Below, one piece after another: positions 18,773 through 27,668 of a DNA stretch of 64,000 bases. Within the stretch, counting starts at the first letter, position 1. The number at the start of each line of letters is the position of its first letter. The stretch lies in the NCBI RefSeq assembly GCF_000380965.1, contig NZ_KB905554.1, forward strand, positions 62,001-126,000, written 5' to 3'. A program made the position numbers and the translations under genes. Under the pieces are notes generated by a model, which saw only the letters and a program-made list of their open reading frames with translations, was not told where the DNA came from and made no database searches. Source of the stretch: Paenibacillus ginsengihumi DSM 21568. GTDB lineage: Bacteria > Bacillota > Bacilli > Paenibacillales > NBRC-103111.

Positions 18773-20065
18773 ATGAACAACAAGAACAAATGGAAGCTAT
18801 CGCTCATCGCGCCGCTGGCGGCTTCGCTTGCGCTGGCCGGATGCGGAGACAAGCCGGAGGCAGGAAACGGCGCAAGCAGCCCGGATTCGGGCGAAGTGAA
18901 GACCGTCACCATCTTCCAGTTCAAAACGGAAATCGTCGACGGCCTGAACGAGCTGAAGGTAGCCTTTGAGAAGGAGCATCCGGGCATCAAGCTGGATATT
19001 CAGACTGTGGGCGGGGGCGCTGACTACGGCGCCGCTTTGAAGACGAAATTCGCCTCCGGCGATGCGCCCGATATTTTCTCCAACGGCGGATATGCGGAGA
19101 TGGAAATGTGGTTCGACCGGCTTGAGGATTTGTCCGATCAGCCGTGGGTAGCCGATCTGGTGGACATGGCCAAAAAGCCGATGACCAAGGACGGCAAAGT
19201 GTACGGCATGCCGATGAACCTCGAAGGCTGGGGCTACATTTATAACAAAGACCTGTTCGCGCAAGCGGGCATTACGGAGCTGCCCAAAACGTATTCCCAG
19301 CTGGAGGAAGCAGCGAAAAAGCTGGAGGCGATCGGCGTCACGCCGTTTGCCAACGCCTATCAGGAATGGTGGCTGCTCGGCAACCAGGGCATCAACCCGG
19401 CGTTCGCGCTGCAGGACGATCCCGACGCCTTTATTAAAGGCTTGAATGAAGGAACGGCGACGTTTGTCGGCAACAAATATTTTGAAGAATGGGCGAAGCT
19501 GATGAAGCTGACGCTGGATCACGGCAACAAAAACCCGCTGACCACCGACTACAACACGGGAATTTCCTTGCTGGCGACGGGAAAAGCGGCGATGATGCAA
19601 AACGGCAACTGGGCCCAGACGGAGATCGACGCCATCAATCCGGATCTGAACCTTGGCTTCCTGCCGATGCCGCTTGGCGACAATGCGGAGGAGAACGACA
19701 AGCTGAACGTAGGCGTGCCGTCAAACCTCGTCGTCCACAAAGATTCGCCGGTGAAGGAAGAGGCCAAAGTTTTCCTGAACTGGTTCGTCACCTCGGATAT
19801 CGGGAAAGAGTATATCGTGAAAAAATTCAAGTTTATCCCGGCCTTGACATCGATCGAATCGACGCCGGAGGATATGGGCGACCTGGGCGCTTCCGTCAGC
19901 GAGTTTGTCAAAGTCGGCAAAGTGCTGGAGAAGCATTCCGCCAAGTTCCCAGACGGCGTGGCGCAGGAATTCGCCGGCTCGATGCAGGCGTACTTCGCGG
20001 GCAAATCCGACGTCAAGAAAATGCTTGAAGATATGCAGGCCTCCTGGGACAGCCTGAAAAAATAA
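18773..20065 (+). CDS. Extracellular sugar-binding lipoprotein
   Basis: This is a 430-residue substrate-binding protein of the second importer. The signal peptide ends in the lipobox LAGC, giving a membrane-anchored lipoprotein. The mature part has the fold signature of family 1 binding proteins (GDAPDIFSNGGYAEM; GKAAMMQNGNWAQTEI). The SD AAGGGGG precedes the ATG. A small hairpin (18725-18740) lies in the gap after the permease gene and may help this subunit be made in excess. A galacto-oligosaccharide ligand is inferred from the following beta-galactosidase. Confidence 0.9.
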   Translation: MNNKNKWKLSLIAPLAASLALAGCGDKPEAGNGASSPDSGEVKTVTIFQFKTEIVDGLNELKVAFEKEHPGIKLDIQTVGGGADYGAALKTKFASGDAPDIFSNGGYAEMEMWFDRLEDLSDQPWVADLVDMAKKPMTKDGKVYGMPMNLEGWGYIYNKDLFAQAGITELPKTYSQLEEAAKKLEAIGVTPFANAYQEWWLLGNQGINPAFALQDDPDAFIKGLNEGTATFVGNKYFEEWAKLMKLTLDHGNKNPLTTDYNTGISLLATGKAAMMQNGNWAQTEIDAINPDLNLGFLPMPLGDNAEENDKLNVGVPSNLVVHKDSPVKEEAKVFLNWFVTSDIGKEYIVKKFKFIPALTSIESTPEDMGDLGASVSEFVKVGKVLEKHSAKFPDGVAQEFAGSMQAYFAGKSDVKKMLEDMQASWDSLKK

Positions 20066-20093
20066 CGGCTCATTCCCGGTCTGCGCAGTGAAC

Positions 20094-20141
20094 AAGGCGC
20101 GCTGTCTCCTGCTTGAAAAGCGTCGGAGATCAGCGCGCCTT
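20094..20141. other. Long hairpin after the sugar-binding protein gene
   Basis: AAGGCGCGCTG (20094-20104) pairs with CAGCGCGCCTT (20131-20141), and CTCC/GGAG extends the stem inward. No T run follows, so it is not a classical terminator. Its right arm is part of the tandem repeat that starts at 20116. Confidence 0.45.
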
Positions 20142-20277
20142 GCCGTTACGTGGCCTCAAAGCTGCGGGCGTCATCGCCAAGATGGATCGAAAAGCGCCGG
20201 AGATCAGCGCGCCTTGCCGTTACGTGGCCTCAAAACTGCGGGTGTCATCGCCAAGATCGCTCGAAAAGCGCCGGAGA
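20116..20277. repeat. Tandem repeat, 74-bp period, about 2.2 copies
   Basis: Two nearly identical units start at 20116 and 20190, both beginning AAAAGCG(C/T)CGGAG, and a third partial copy begins at 20264. The copies differ at only a few positions. The repeat fills much of the 417-base gap before the beta-galactosidase gene. Short open frames inside it are by-products of the repeat. I see no gene in the remainder of this gap (20278-20482). Confidence 0.85.
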
Positions 20278-20482
20278 GTCCGCCTGTTCGCCGGTGCAAC
20301 GCGGCCCGCGCGTCGGTAAATGCCGGGGATCGCCCTGAATCGCTCTGGGTCGCTGTAGCTGGCGAAGCTCATTGAAGCGGCTGCGAGCGTGCATGAGCAG
20401 CTAAATTTCAGCAAGCGGAGTTGGCGGCCGATGGCCGAAGGATTCGATCGTTATCAGCGTCTATTTGGATGGAGGAATCGAG

Positions 20483-22519
20483 ATGATTAACGGGAAACTT
20501 CCTAAAATATGGTATGGCGGAGATTATAACCCGGAGCAGTGGGACAAGGCAACGATGGAGGAAGATATGCGGATGTTCAAGCTGGCCGGCATCGATGTGG
20601 CGACGGTCAACGTATTCTCCTGGGCGAAAATCCAGCGGGACGAGGAGAGCTACGATTTCGCCTGGCTGGATGATATTTTAAGCCGGCTGGCCGAGGAGAA
20701 CATGTTCGTCTGTCTGGCAACGGGCACCGGCGCGCATCCGGCCTGGATGGCCCGCAAATACCCCGATGTGCTCCGCGTCGACTACGAGGGACGCAAGCGC
20801 AAATTCGGCGGGCGCCACAATTCCTGTCCGAACAGCCCGACGTACCGAAAATACGCTCGACTCTTGGCCGGCAAGCTGGCGGAGCGCTACAAGGATTATC
20901 CGCAGCTCGCGGCGTGGCATGTGTCTAATGAATATGGAGGCTACTGCTATTGCGACAACTGCGAGCGGCAGTTCCGGGTGTGGCTGAGGCGGCGCTACGG
21001 CACGCTGGAGAAGCTGAATGCCGCCTGGAACACGGCCTTCTGGAGCCATACCTTCTACGATTGGGAGGAGATCGTGGCTCCGAACGCCTTGAGCGAGGAA
21101 TGGAACGGCAATCGCACCAATTTTCAGGGCATCTCGCTGGATTACCGCCGCTTTCAATCGGACAGCCTGCTGGAATGCTACAAGCTGGAGCGGGATGAGA
21201 TCAAGAAGCATGCGCCGGGCATTCCGGTAACGACGAATCTGATGGGCTTCTATCCGCAGCTGGATTATTTCAAATGGGCCCGGGAGATGGACGTTGTCTC
21301 CTGGGACAACTATCCCGCCATGGATACGCCGGTCAGCTTCACGGCGATGGCTCATGATTTGATGCGCGGCCTCAAGCACGGACAGCCGTTCATGCTGATG
21401 GAGCAGACGCCGAGCGTGCAGAACTGGCAGCCCTACAATGCGGCGAAGCGTCCGGGCGTGATGAGGCTGTGGAGCTATCAGGCGGTGGCGCGCGGTGCGG
21501 ATACGGTCATGTTCTTCCAGCTGCGCCGCTCCGTCGGCGCCTGCGAGAAGTTTCACGGCGCCGTCATCGAGCATGCGGGCCATGAGTTTACCCGGGTCTT
21601 CCGCGAGTGCGCCGAGCTCGGCAAGGAGCTGCAGCAGCTGGGCGGCCGGCTGCTGGATTCCCGCTCCAGGGCCCGGGCGGCGGTTATGTACGATTGGGAA
21701 AACCGCTGGGGAGTGGAATTGTCAAGCGGGCCGTCCATCGCTCTGAATTATGTCGATGAAGTGCATAAATATTACGACGCCTTGTATCAATTGAACATTC
21801 AGACCGACGTCATCGGCGTCGAGGAAGATTTGAGCCGGTACAAGGTTGTTGTGGCGCCGGTGATGTACATGCTGAAGCCGGGCTTCGCGCAGCGGGTAGA
21901 GCGGTTCGTGGCCCAGGGGGGAACGTTCGTGACCACCTTCTTCAGCGGCATCGTGAACGAGAACGATCTGGTTACGCTCGGAGGCTACCCGGGCGAGCTG
22001 CGCAAGGTGCTGGGCATCTGGGCGGAGGAGATCGATGCGCTTCTGCCGGGCCAGCATAACGAGATCGTGATGAAGGAGAATTGGGGCCCCCTGCACGGGA
22101 GCTATCCTTGCGGAATACTGTGCGACATCATCCATGCGGAAACGGCAGAGGTTCTCGCCGAATACGGCGCCGATTACTACGAGGGGAGTCCCGTGCTGAC
22201 AAGGAACCGCTTCGGCCAGGGGCGGGCCTATTATGTGGCCAGCAGTCCGGACGCCGCGTTTCTTCAAGGCTTTCTCGCCAATGTGTGCGAGGAGCAGGGG
22301 GTGGAGCCGCTGCTGAATGCGCCCGCCGGGATCGAGACCGCGGAGCGCGTGAAGGACGGCAGCTCCTTCCTGTTTGTGTTAAACCACAATGCCGACGAAA
22401 CGGCGGTGGATATCGGTCCCCGGCAGCGGGATCTCCTTACTGGCCGGGACGTGTCCGGGAAGGTCAAGATTCCCGGGCGGGGCGTAATGATTTTGGCCCG
22501 GGCGGCCGACCCGGAGTGA
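20483..22519 (+). CDS. Beta-galactosidase, glycoside hydrolase family 42
   Basis: This retaining enzyme (678 residues) hydrolyses terminal beta-galactosides from small oligosaccharides in the cytoplasm. The acid/base is Glu150 in HVSNEYGG and the nucleophile is Glu307 in MLMEQTPS, both in the expected contexts. The cluster CYCDNC plus the Cys in NSCPNS forms the family's zinc site. The domain order is TIM barrel, trimerisation domain, small beta domain. There is no signal peptide. The ATG at 20483 is preceded by GGAGG at good spacing. It follows the second sugar importer, which likely feeds it galactan- or arabinogalactan-derived oligosaccharides. Confidence 0.92.
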   Translation: MINGKLPKIWYGGDYNPEQWDKATMEEDMRMFKLAGIDVATVNVFSWAKIQRDEESYDFAWLDDILSRLAEENMFVCLATGTGAHPAWMARKYPDVLRVDYEGRKRKFGGRHNSCPNSPTYRKYARLLAGKLAERYKDYPQLAAWHVSNEYGGYCYCDNCERQFRVWLRRRYGTLEKLNAAWNTAFWSHTFYDWEEIVAPNALSEEWNGNRTNFQGISLDYRRFQSDSLLECYKLERDEIKKHAPGIPVTTNLMGFYPQLDYFKWAREMDVVSWDNYPAMDTPVSFTAMAHDLMRGLKHGQPFMLMEQTPSVQNWQPYNAAKRPGVMRLWSYQAVARGADTVMFFQLRRSVGACEKFHGAVIEHAGHEFTRVFRECAELGKELQQLGGRLLDSRSRARAAVMYDWENRWGVELSSGPSIALNYVDEVHKYYDALYQLNIQTDVIGVEEDLSRYKVVVAPVMYMLKPGFAQRVERFVAQGGTFVTTFFSGIVNENDLVTLGGYPGELRKVLGIWAEEIDALLPGQHNEIVMKENWGPLHGSYPCGILCDIIHAETAEVLAEYGADYYEGSPVLTRNRFGQGRAYYVASSPDAAFLQGFLANVCEEQGVEPLLNAPAGIETAERVKDGSSFLFVLNHNADETAVDIGPRQRDLLTGRDVSGKVKIPGRGVMILARAADPE

Positions 22520-22718
22520 TTGGCGAGGGAAGACGGCTTAGGATCCCCGGTTGATTGCCGGCGCCGGGCCTCGGAGGTCAACGGGCGCTATGCCCGCTGT
22601 GCGCTTTCGAGCGATGCTGCGGCCCCCAATTCGAGCCGGACCTGGTCCCGCAGGCTCCCATCGGCGGATCGAAACAGGAGCCACAGGCATCCCGCCGGAT
22701 ACGAGACGGCTTCCGCGG

Positions 22719-22785
22719 GGAGAGGGCCTATGCCGAGCGATTCCCGTCATCGGTCGTCACCTGCGGTGCCTGAAAATTCGCCGGA
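22719..22785. repeat. Dispersed intergenic repeat, copy 1 (about 65 bp)
   Basis: This stretch resembles 28594-28665: both contain GGGAGA followed by GCCTATG, then TCGGTCGTC, CGGTG and TGAAAATT, with small insertions or deletions. It lies directly before the 73-bp tandem repeat. Confidence 0.55.
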
Positions 22786-22799
22786 GGATTCCGTCCAAT

Positions 22800-22957
22800 T
22801 TTTCAAGATAGACGCCCATGCCGCTCGCGCAGCACCATCAGAAGATGAAAATGAGCTGCGGGCCCGGGGCTATTTTCAAGATAGACGCCCATGCCGCTCG
22901 CGCAGCACCATCAGAAGATGAAAATGGGGCGCGGGCCCGGCGCTATTTTCAAGATAG
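22800..22957. repeat. Tandem repeat, 73-bp period, about 2.2 copies
   Basis: Units begin with TTTTCAAGATAG at 22800, 22873 and 22946 (partial). Each full unit contains GACGCCCATGCCGCTCGCGC and a segment reading CATCAGAAGATGAAAAT. A diverged piece of the same unit is found at 29063-29112. I see no convincing coding sequence here, even though short frames run through the repeats. Confidence 0.85.
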
Positions 22958-22961
22958 CAAA

Positions 22962-23149
22962 TGTTGTATTTTGTACAACAAAAACGGGGGAATAACCCCT
23001 CTTTGCGGCTCAATGTTGCACTTTGTGCAACATTTTGAGCGATGTTTCCGGGTTTGGGGCCAATTTCGCCCAAATTGTTGCACGAAATACAACATTACCC
23101 TTCTTCTGGTGCGAAGAGGCCGGAAAATGTTGTATTTTTTGCAGGATTC
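22962..23149. repeat. Array of four TGTTG(T/C)A hairpins
   Basis: Four short palindromes follow each other at centre-to-centre distances of roughly 52, 62 and 53 bases: TGTTGTA/TACAACA (22962-22980), AATGTTGCAC/GTGCAACATT (23012-23034), TGTTG/CAACA (23076-23094) and a degenerate TGTTGTA copy (about 23126-23149). The second has a perfect 10-bp stem. The spacers share no sequence. More degenerate copies may continue to about 23420. Confidence 0.7.
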
Positions 23150-23241
23150 GTCGCCTTATGCACCTGGGAAGGGGCCGCGCTAATGCGAAGTTCAGGGGTC
23201 GCTGCTTGAGTATCGGTCGCAGCAAAGTATAGATTTGTACG

Positions 23242-23270
23242 AAAACCTTGCCCAAAGCAAGGTTTTTCTT
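23242..23270. terminator. Rho-independent terminator, usable on both strands
   Basis: AAAACCTTGC (23242-23251) pairs perfectly with GCAAGGTTTT (23257-23266) around a 5-base loop. A T-rich run follows. It ends any transcript crossing the repeat region before dapF. The rest of the gap up to 23662 holds no gene that I can support. Confidence 0.75.
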
Positions 23271-23662
23271 AAATTTAGAAGCGCAGTACAAGAGCGGGCT
23301 TGCAATGATGATGGATAATATTCCTTTTCATTAAATATAATCCATAAAATGGTGTAAAGTGACGGAGCGATGCTGCATTGTGTCCATTCCGTGCAATATT
23401 TTGGGCGGTATGCTGCAAAGTTTATGTCGTCGGATGCTGTGGAGCCAAAATGTGCTGTGCGAAAGGCATGATCCCCTCTCTTTTCGCCGAAATCAAAGGG
23501 GAAATGTGGTATTTATTGCGCCGCGCCGCCAAGCAATCGATCTTTCCTTTTCAAAGGACGCTGAAAGGGGCGGAGATGAGCTAATAGGGCTATGCATTCC
23601 TTGCTTTTTGCGATATGATAGGGTCTAACGAAGAACAGCGGTTCGATTTGGGGAGAGAAACG

Positions 23663-24499
23663 ATGAATTTTACGAAAATGCAGGGCCTTGGCAACGATTT
23701 TATCGTCTTTGCGGGGGATACGGAGCTTCCTGCGAACGCGTCCGACCTTGCGCTGAAGCTGTGCGACCGCCATTTCGGGATCGGCGCCGACGGGCTCGTT
23801 TATTTGCTGCCTTCACAGAAGGCCGACTATATGATGCGCATTATCAATTCCGACGGCACGGAAGCGGAGCAGTGCGGCAACGCCATCCGTTGTGCCGCCA
23901 AATATATATATGACCACGGGATGGTCGATCCGTCGCGGACCGAGCTGCGGATCGAGACGATCGGAGCGGGGCCGCAGCAGGTGCAGCTGACCGTAGACGG
24001 CGGCGCTGTGCGCGCGGTTCGCGTCGATATGGGCGAGCCGGTGCTCGACGGCCTGTCCGTGCCGACGACGATCGCCAAGGAGCGCGTTGTCGATCAGCCG
24101 ATTCAGGTGGACGGCCGCGAATTCCGGTTTACGGCCGTGTCGATGGGCAATCCGCACTGCGTCATTTTCGTGGAGGACGCCGCCGAAATCGACCTGCACG
24201 TCTGGGGGCCGAAGCTGGAGAACCATCCGACGTTTCCGCGGCGCGTCAACGTCGAGTTCGCTACCGTCCGCGGCCGCGGGCATGCCGACATGCGCGTCTG
24301 GGAGCGGGGAGTCGGCCCGACGCTGGCCTGCGGGACAGGCGCCTGCGCGACGCTGGTCGCCTCCGTGCTGAACGGCAAGACGGAGCGGGCGGCGACGATT
24401 TCGCTGCCGGGCGGCGACTTGTTCATCGAGTGGGACGAGCGCGATAACAGAGTGTATATGACAGGACCGGCGGAAATCGTGTTTAAAGGCACGTTATAA
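23663..24499 (+). CDS. dapF: Diaminopimelate epimerase
   Basis: This enzyme converts LL- to meso-diaminopimelate for lysine and peptidoglycan synthesis, without a cofactor, using two Cys residues. Both are present: Cys71 in QCGNAIRC and Cys223 in ACGTGACAT. The protein has 278 residues, the normal length. The ATG at 23663 follows GGGGAGAG, and MNFTKMQGLGNDF is the standard N-terminus, so the longer frame from 23615 is not used. A TATGAT at 23614-23619 could be the -10 box, but I see no good -35. Confidence 0.94.
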   Translation: MNFTKMQGLGNDFIVFAGDTELPANASDLALKLCDRHFGIGADGLVYLLPSQKADYMMRIINSDGTEAEQCGNAIRCAAKYIYDHGMVDPSRTELRIETIGAGPQQVQLTVDGGAVRAVRVDMGEPVLDGLSVPTTIAKERVVDQPIQVDGREFRFTAVSMGNPHCVIFVEDAAEIDLHVWGPKLENHPTFPRRVNVEFATVRGRGHADMRVWERGVGPTLACGTGACATLVASVLNGKTERAATISLPGGDLFIEWDERDNRVYMTGPAEIVFKGTL

Positions 24500-24530
24500 T
24501 GTTTATCATGGGAAGGTAGGGGACGTTTCC

Positions 24531-26438
24531 GTGAAACCGGATTTGAGAGAAATATTGAAAGGCCGCGTGCTGGTAGGCGACGGCGCGATGGGGACCTACT
24601 TGTACCAGATGGGCTTTCCCGTAGGCATTTCCTACGAGGAATTGAATTTGCTGAAGCCGGAGGTCATCGCCGACGTGCATCGGCGGTATTACGACGCGGG
24701 AGCGCGGCTGATCGAGACGAACACGTTCTCGGCCAACCGCGAGAAGCTGTCCAAATACGGGCTGGAGCAGGAGGTCGAGGCGATCAACCGCGCCGGCGTC
24801 GAGCTGGCCCGCAAGGCGGTCGGCGACGACGCTTACGTCGTCGGCTCGATCGGTTCGATCCGCGCGGGCAAGCGAAAAAATGTACGCACGGCCAAGGTCG
24901 AGGAAGATCTTAGACAGCAGATCGAGGTGCTGCTCGATACGCCGGTGGACGGCCTGCTGCTCGAGTCGTTCTACGATTTGGAGGAGCTGCTGATCGCGCT
25001 CAAGACGATTCGCCAACTCAGCGCCATTCCGGTCATTTGCCAGTTCGCAAGCGAAGGAACGGGCAATACGCAGGACGGCGTTCCCTTGGAAGAGGCGTTC
25101 CGCAGGCTGATGGATCACGGCGCGGACATCGTGGGCTTCAACTGCCGCAGCGGCCCGAACGCGCTGCTGCGCTCGCTGGAGAAGGTTGCCGGCATGGAAG
25201 GCGCGCCGCCGTTCTCGATTTTCCCGAACGCCGGCATTCCCGATTATGTGGACGGCAGATATACGTATGCTGCCACGCCGGAATATTTTGCCGAGACGGC
25301 GCGCAAATTCGCCGATCTCGGGGCGCGGATCATCGGCGGCTGCTGCGGGACGACGCCGGAGCATATCGAGGCGATGGCCCGCTCCCTGGCCGGCTATACT
25401 CCTCGCGAGGGGGGCGCGGCCGCGGACGGAGCGGAAGCGGGAGCCGACGCGCCGACGGAGCCGGGCATTGCGCTTGTGCGCCAGCAGGAGGCGCCGGCGG
25501 CGCCTGCCGAGCCGACGATCGTCGATCTCGTCAAGCGGCGCCATACGGTCATCGTCGAGCTGGACCCGCCGCGCGATCTCGATATCGCCAAGTTCATGCA
25601 GGGGGCCAAAGCGCTCAAGGAAGCGCACGCCGACGCGCTGACGATGGCTGACAACTCCTTGGCCGTTACGCGCATGAGCAATCTGGCGCTGGGCAGTCTC
25701 GTCAAGGAGAAGATCGGGATTCGCCCGCTCGTTCATATCGCTTGCCGCGACCGCAACATGATCGGAACGCAGTCGCATATGATGGGGCTGCATGCGCTCG
25801 GCATCGACCATGTGCTGGCCGTCACCGGCGATCCGGCCCGGTTCGGCGATCTGCCCGGTTCGAGCTCGGTCTACGACCTGACGTCCTTCGAAATCATCCG
25901 CATGATCAAGCAGCTGAACGAAGGCGTCGCGTTCTCGGGCAAGCCGCTCAAGAAGAAGGCGGGCTTCATCGTCGGGGCTGCGTTCAACCCCAACGTCAAA
26001 TATTTGGACAAAGCGGTGCAGCGGCTCGAGCGCAAGATCGGGGCCGGCGCGGATTACATCATGACCCAGCCGATCTACGATGCGGAGATGTTTGGCAAGC
26101 TGCGCGAAGCGACCCGGCATCTGGATATCCCGATCTTCGTGGGCATCATGCCGCTGGCGAGCGGCAACAACGCCGAATATTTGCACAACGAGGTGCCGGG
26201 GATTCAGCTGTCCGACGACGTCCGCCAGCGCATGGCGGGGCTCAGCGGGCCGGAAGGCCGCTCCATGGGCGTGCAGATCGCCAAGGAGCTGCTGGATGCG
26301 GCGATGGAGCATTTTAACGGCATTTATTTGATGACCCCGTTCCTTGCGTACGAGATGACCGTGGAGCTGACCCGCTACGTCTGGGAAAAGGCTGGACGCA
26401 GTGACATTCCCCTTGTACCGGCAAGGAAAATCAATTAA
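24531..26438 (+). CDS. yitJ: Bifunctional homocysteine S-methyltransferase / 5,10-methylenetetrahydrofolate reductase
   Basis: This fusion protein (635 residues) covers two steps of methionine synthesis. The N-terminal half (about residues 1-290) is a zinc-dependent homocysteine methyltransferase with GDGAMGTYL, the first zinc Cys in GFNCRSG and the Cys pair in GGCCGTT. A linker rich in Ala, Glu and Pro (about 290-330) leads to the FAD-dependent MTHFR domain (HIACRDRNMIGTQS, LAVTGDP, MTQPIYD). The start is GTG with AAGGTAGGGG upstream. In B. subtilis this gene has an S-box riboswitch; here only 31 bases separate it from dapF, so none fits. Confidence 0.92.
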   Translation: MKPDLREILKGRVLVGDGAMGTYLYQMGFPVGISYEELNLLKPEVIADVHRRYYDAGARLIETNTFSANREKLSKYGLEQEVEAINRAGVELARKAVGDDAYVVGSIGSIRAGKRKNVRTAKVEEDLRQQIEVLLDTPVDGLLLESFYDLEELLIALKTIRQLSAIPVICQFASEGTGNTQDGVPLEEAFRRLMDHGADIVGFNCRSGPNALLRSLEKVAGMEGAPPFSIFPNAGIPDYVDGRYTYAATPEYFAETARKFADLGARIIGGCCGTTPEHIEAMARSLAGYTPREGGAAADGAEAGADAPTEPGIALVRQQEAPAAPAEPTIVDLVKRRHTVIVELDPPRDLDIAKFMQGAKALKEAHADALTMADNSLAVTRMSNLALGSLVKEKIGIRPLVHIACRDRNMIGTQSHMMGLHALGIDHVLAVTGDPARFGDLPGSSSVYDLTSFEIIRMIKQLNEGVAFSGKPLKKKAGFIVGAAFNPNVKYLDKAVQRLERKIGAGADYIMTQPIYDAEMFGKLREATRHLDIPIFVGIMPLASGNNAEYLHNEVPGIQLSDDVRQRMAGLSGPEGRSMGVQIAKELLDAAMEHFNGIYLMTPFLAYEMTVELTRYVWEKAGRSDIPLVPARKIN

Positions 26439-26462
26439 AATAGGTTAATGGATGTGAATGCC

Positions 26463-27341
26463 ATGTTGCGAAGCATGACCGGTTTCGGACAAGCAGCCCG
26501 CACCGTAGCAGGCATGGCGCTGCATATCGATCTGAAATCGGTCAATCACCGGTATTGCGAGGTGGTCGTTCGGCTGCCGAGGGAGCTGGCAAGCTACGAG
26601 GACCTGCTGAGGAAAGCGGTGATGCAGCGCATCAAGCGCGGACGTCTGGACCTTTTCTTGTCGGTCGAGCGGGAGAAGGAGGCCGAGCAGGCTGTCGGCA
26701 TCGACTGGCGGCTGGCCGACGCATACGTGGAAGCGGCTGCGAAGCTCAAGGAGCGCTACGGGCTGGAGGATGCGCTGACGCCTCGCGATTTGCTGGAGCT
26801 TCCGGGTGTGGCTGCCGTTCGGGAGGCGCCGGAGGCGCCCGCGGAGGAGATCGAACGGGCGCTGCTGGACTGCGTGAACGATGCGCTTGACCAGCTTGCC
26901 AGCATGCGGGAGAAGGAAGGCGCCAATCTGCAGAACGATCTAGAGTCCAGGCTCGCTTCATTGGAATCGTATCGCCTGGCAGCGGCGCAGCTGGCGGGCA
27001 GAGCCGTCCGGGAATACGGAGAGAAGCTGAAGGCCCGGGTGCGCGAGCTGCTGCAGACGGATCCGGACGAAGCAAGGCTGGCTATGGAAATCGCTTTGTT
27101 CGCGGACCGCGCCAATATCGACGAAGAATTAACAAGGCTGCACAGCCATTCGATCCAGTTCGGAGAGCTGCTGCGCGCCAGGGAGCCGGTCGGACGCAAG
27201 CTTGATTTTCTTGTGCAAGAGATGAATCGGGAAGTGAACACGATCGGCTCGAAGGCGAACTTGTCGGAGCTCACGGCGCTTGTCGTCGATATGAAGGCAG
27301 AGCTGGAGAAAATGAGAGAGCAGATTCAAAATATCGAATAG
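26463..27341 (+). CDS. yicC: YicC-family endoribonuclease
   Basis: This 292-residue protein belongs to the YicC/YloC family, characterised in E. coli and B. subtilis as an RNase. The N-terminus MLRSMTGFGQA and the C-terminus QEMNREVNTIGSKANLSEL...VVDMKAELEKMREQIQNIE are the two conserved blocks. I chose the ATG at 26463 because family members start at MxRSMTG; an ATG at 26448 would add five residues. It begins the conserved yicC-remA-gmk-rpoZ order. Confidence 0.88.
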   Translation: MLRSMTGFGQAARTVAGMALHIDLKSVNHRYCEVVVRLPRELASYEDLLRKAVMQRIKRGRLDLFLSVEREKEAEQAVGIDWRLADAYVEAAAKLKERYGLEDALTPRDLLELPGVAAVREAPEAPAEEIERALLDCVNDALDQLASMREKEGANLQNDLESRLASLESYRLAAAQLAGRAVREYGEKLKARVRELLQTDPDEARLAMEIALFADRANIDEELTRLHSHSIQFGELLRAREPVGRKLDFLVQEMNREVNTIGSKANLSELTALVVDMKAELEKMREQIQNIE

Positions 27342-27407
27342 TTTTATTTTGACAAGACTTTCTTTAATCTCCTCTTTCGTTGAAGAAAGATATCAGGGGG
27401 AACCAAC

Positions 27408-27668
27408 ATGGCGATCAAATTAATCAATATCGGTTTCGGCAACATCGTATCCGCCAACCGCATCATTTCGATCGTAAGCCCGGAGTCGGCCCCGATCAAG
27501 CGGATCATTCAGGAAGCGAGAGACCGCCACATGCTGATTGATGCGACCTACGGACGCCGAACCCGCGCCGTGATCATCACGGACAGCGATCATGTGATCT
27601 TGTCCGCCGTACAGCCAGAGACCGTAGCACACCGATTATCCAACAAGGACGATGATCATGACGAGTAA
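27408..27668 (+). CDS. remA: Extracellular matrix regulator RemA (DUF370)
   Basis: This small DNA-binding protein (86 residues) activates biofilm matrix and osmoprotection genes in B. subtilis and forms octameric rings. [20 protein letters not shown] and the basic segment [16 protein letters not shown] are family hallmarks. A TTGACA at 27349-27354 may be a -35 box, but I do not see a matching -10. The end of the gene overlaps gmk by 11 bases, so the two are co-translated. Confidence 0.93.
   Translation: MAIKLINIGFGNIVSANRIISIVSPESAPIKRIIQEARDRHMLIDATYGRRTRAVIITDSDHVILSAVQPETVAHRLSNKDDDHDE

Noticed and set aside
22520-22921. Protein-coding genes in the repeat-rich gap before dapF
   Set aside because: The frames consist largely of the tandem repeats (the same peptide appears twice), lack SD sequences and have no recognisable domain.
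22962-23149. CRISPR array
   Set aside because: The repeated units are short palindromes of varying sequence, not identical 24-40 bp repeats, and no cas gene is present.
24500-24530. SAM riboswitch upstream of yitJ
   Set aside because: The gap to dapF is only 31 bases, far too short for an S-box.
24483-26312. 609-codon minus-strand frame opposite yitJ
   Set aside because: Composition is typical of an antisense GC-rich frame (Arg, Leu, His, Gln), with no motifs and no ribosome-binding site, while yitJ is certain.
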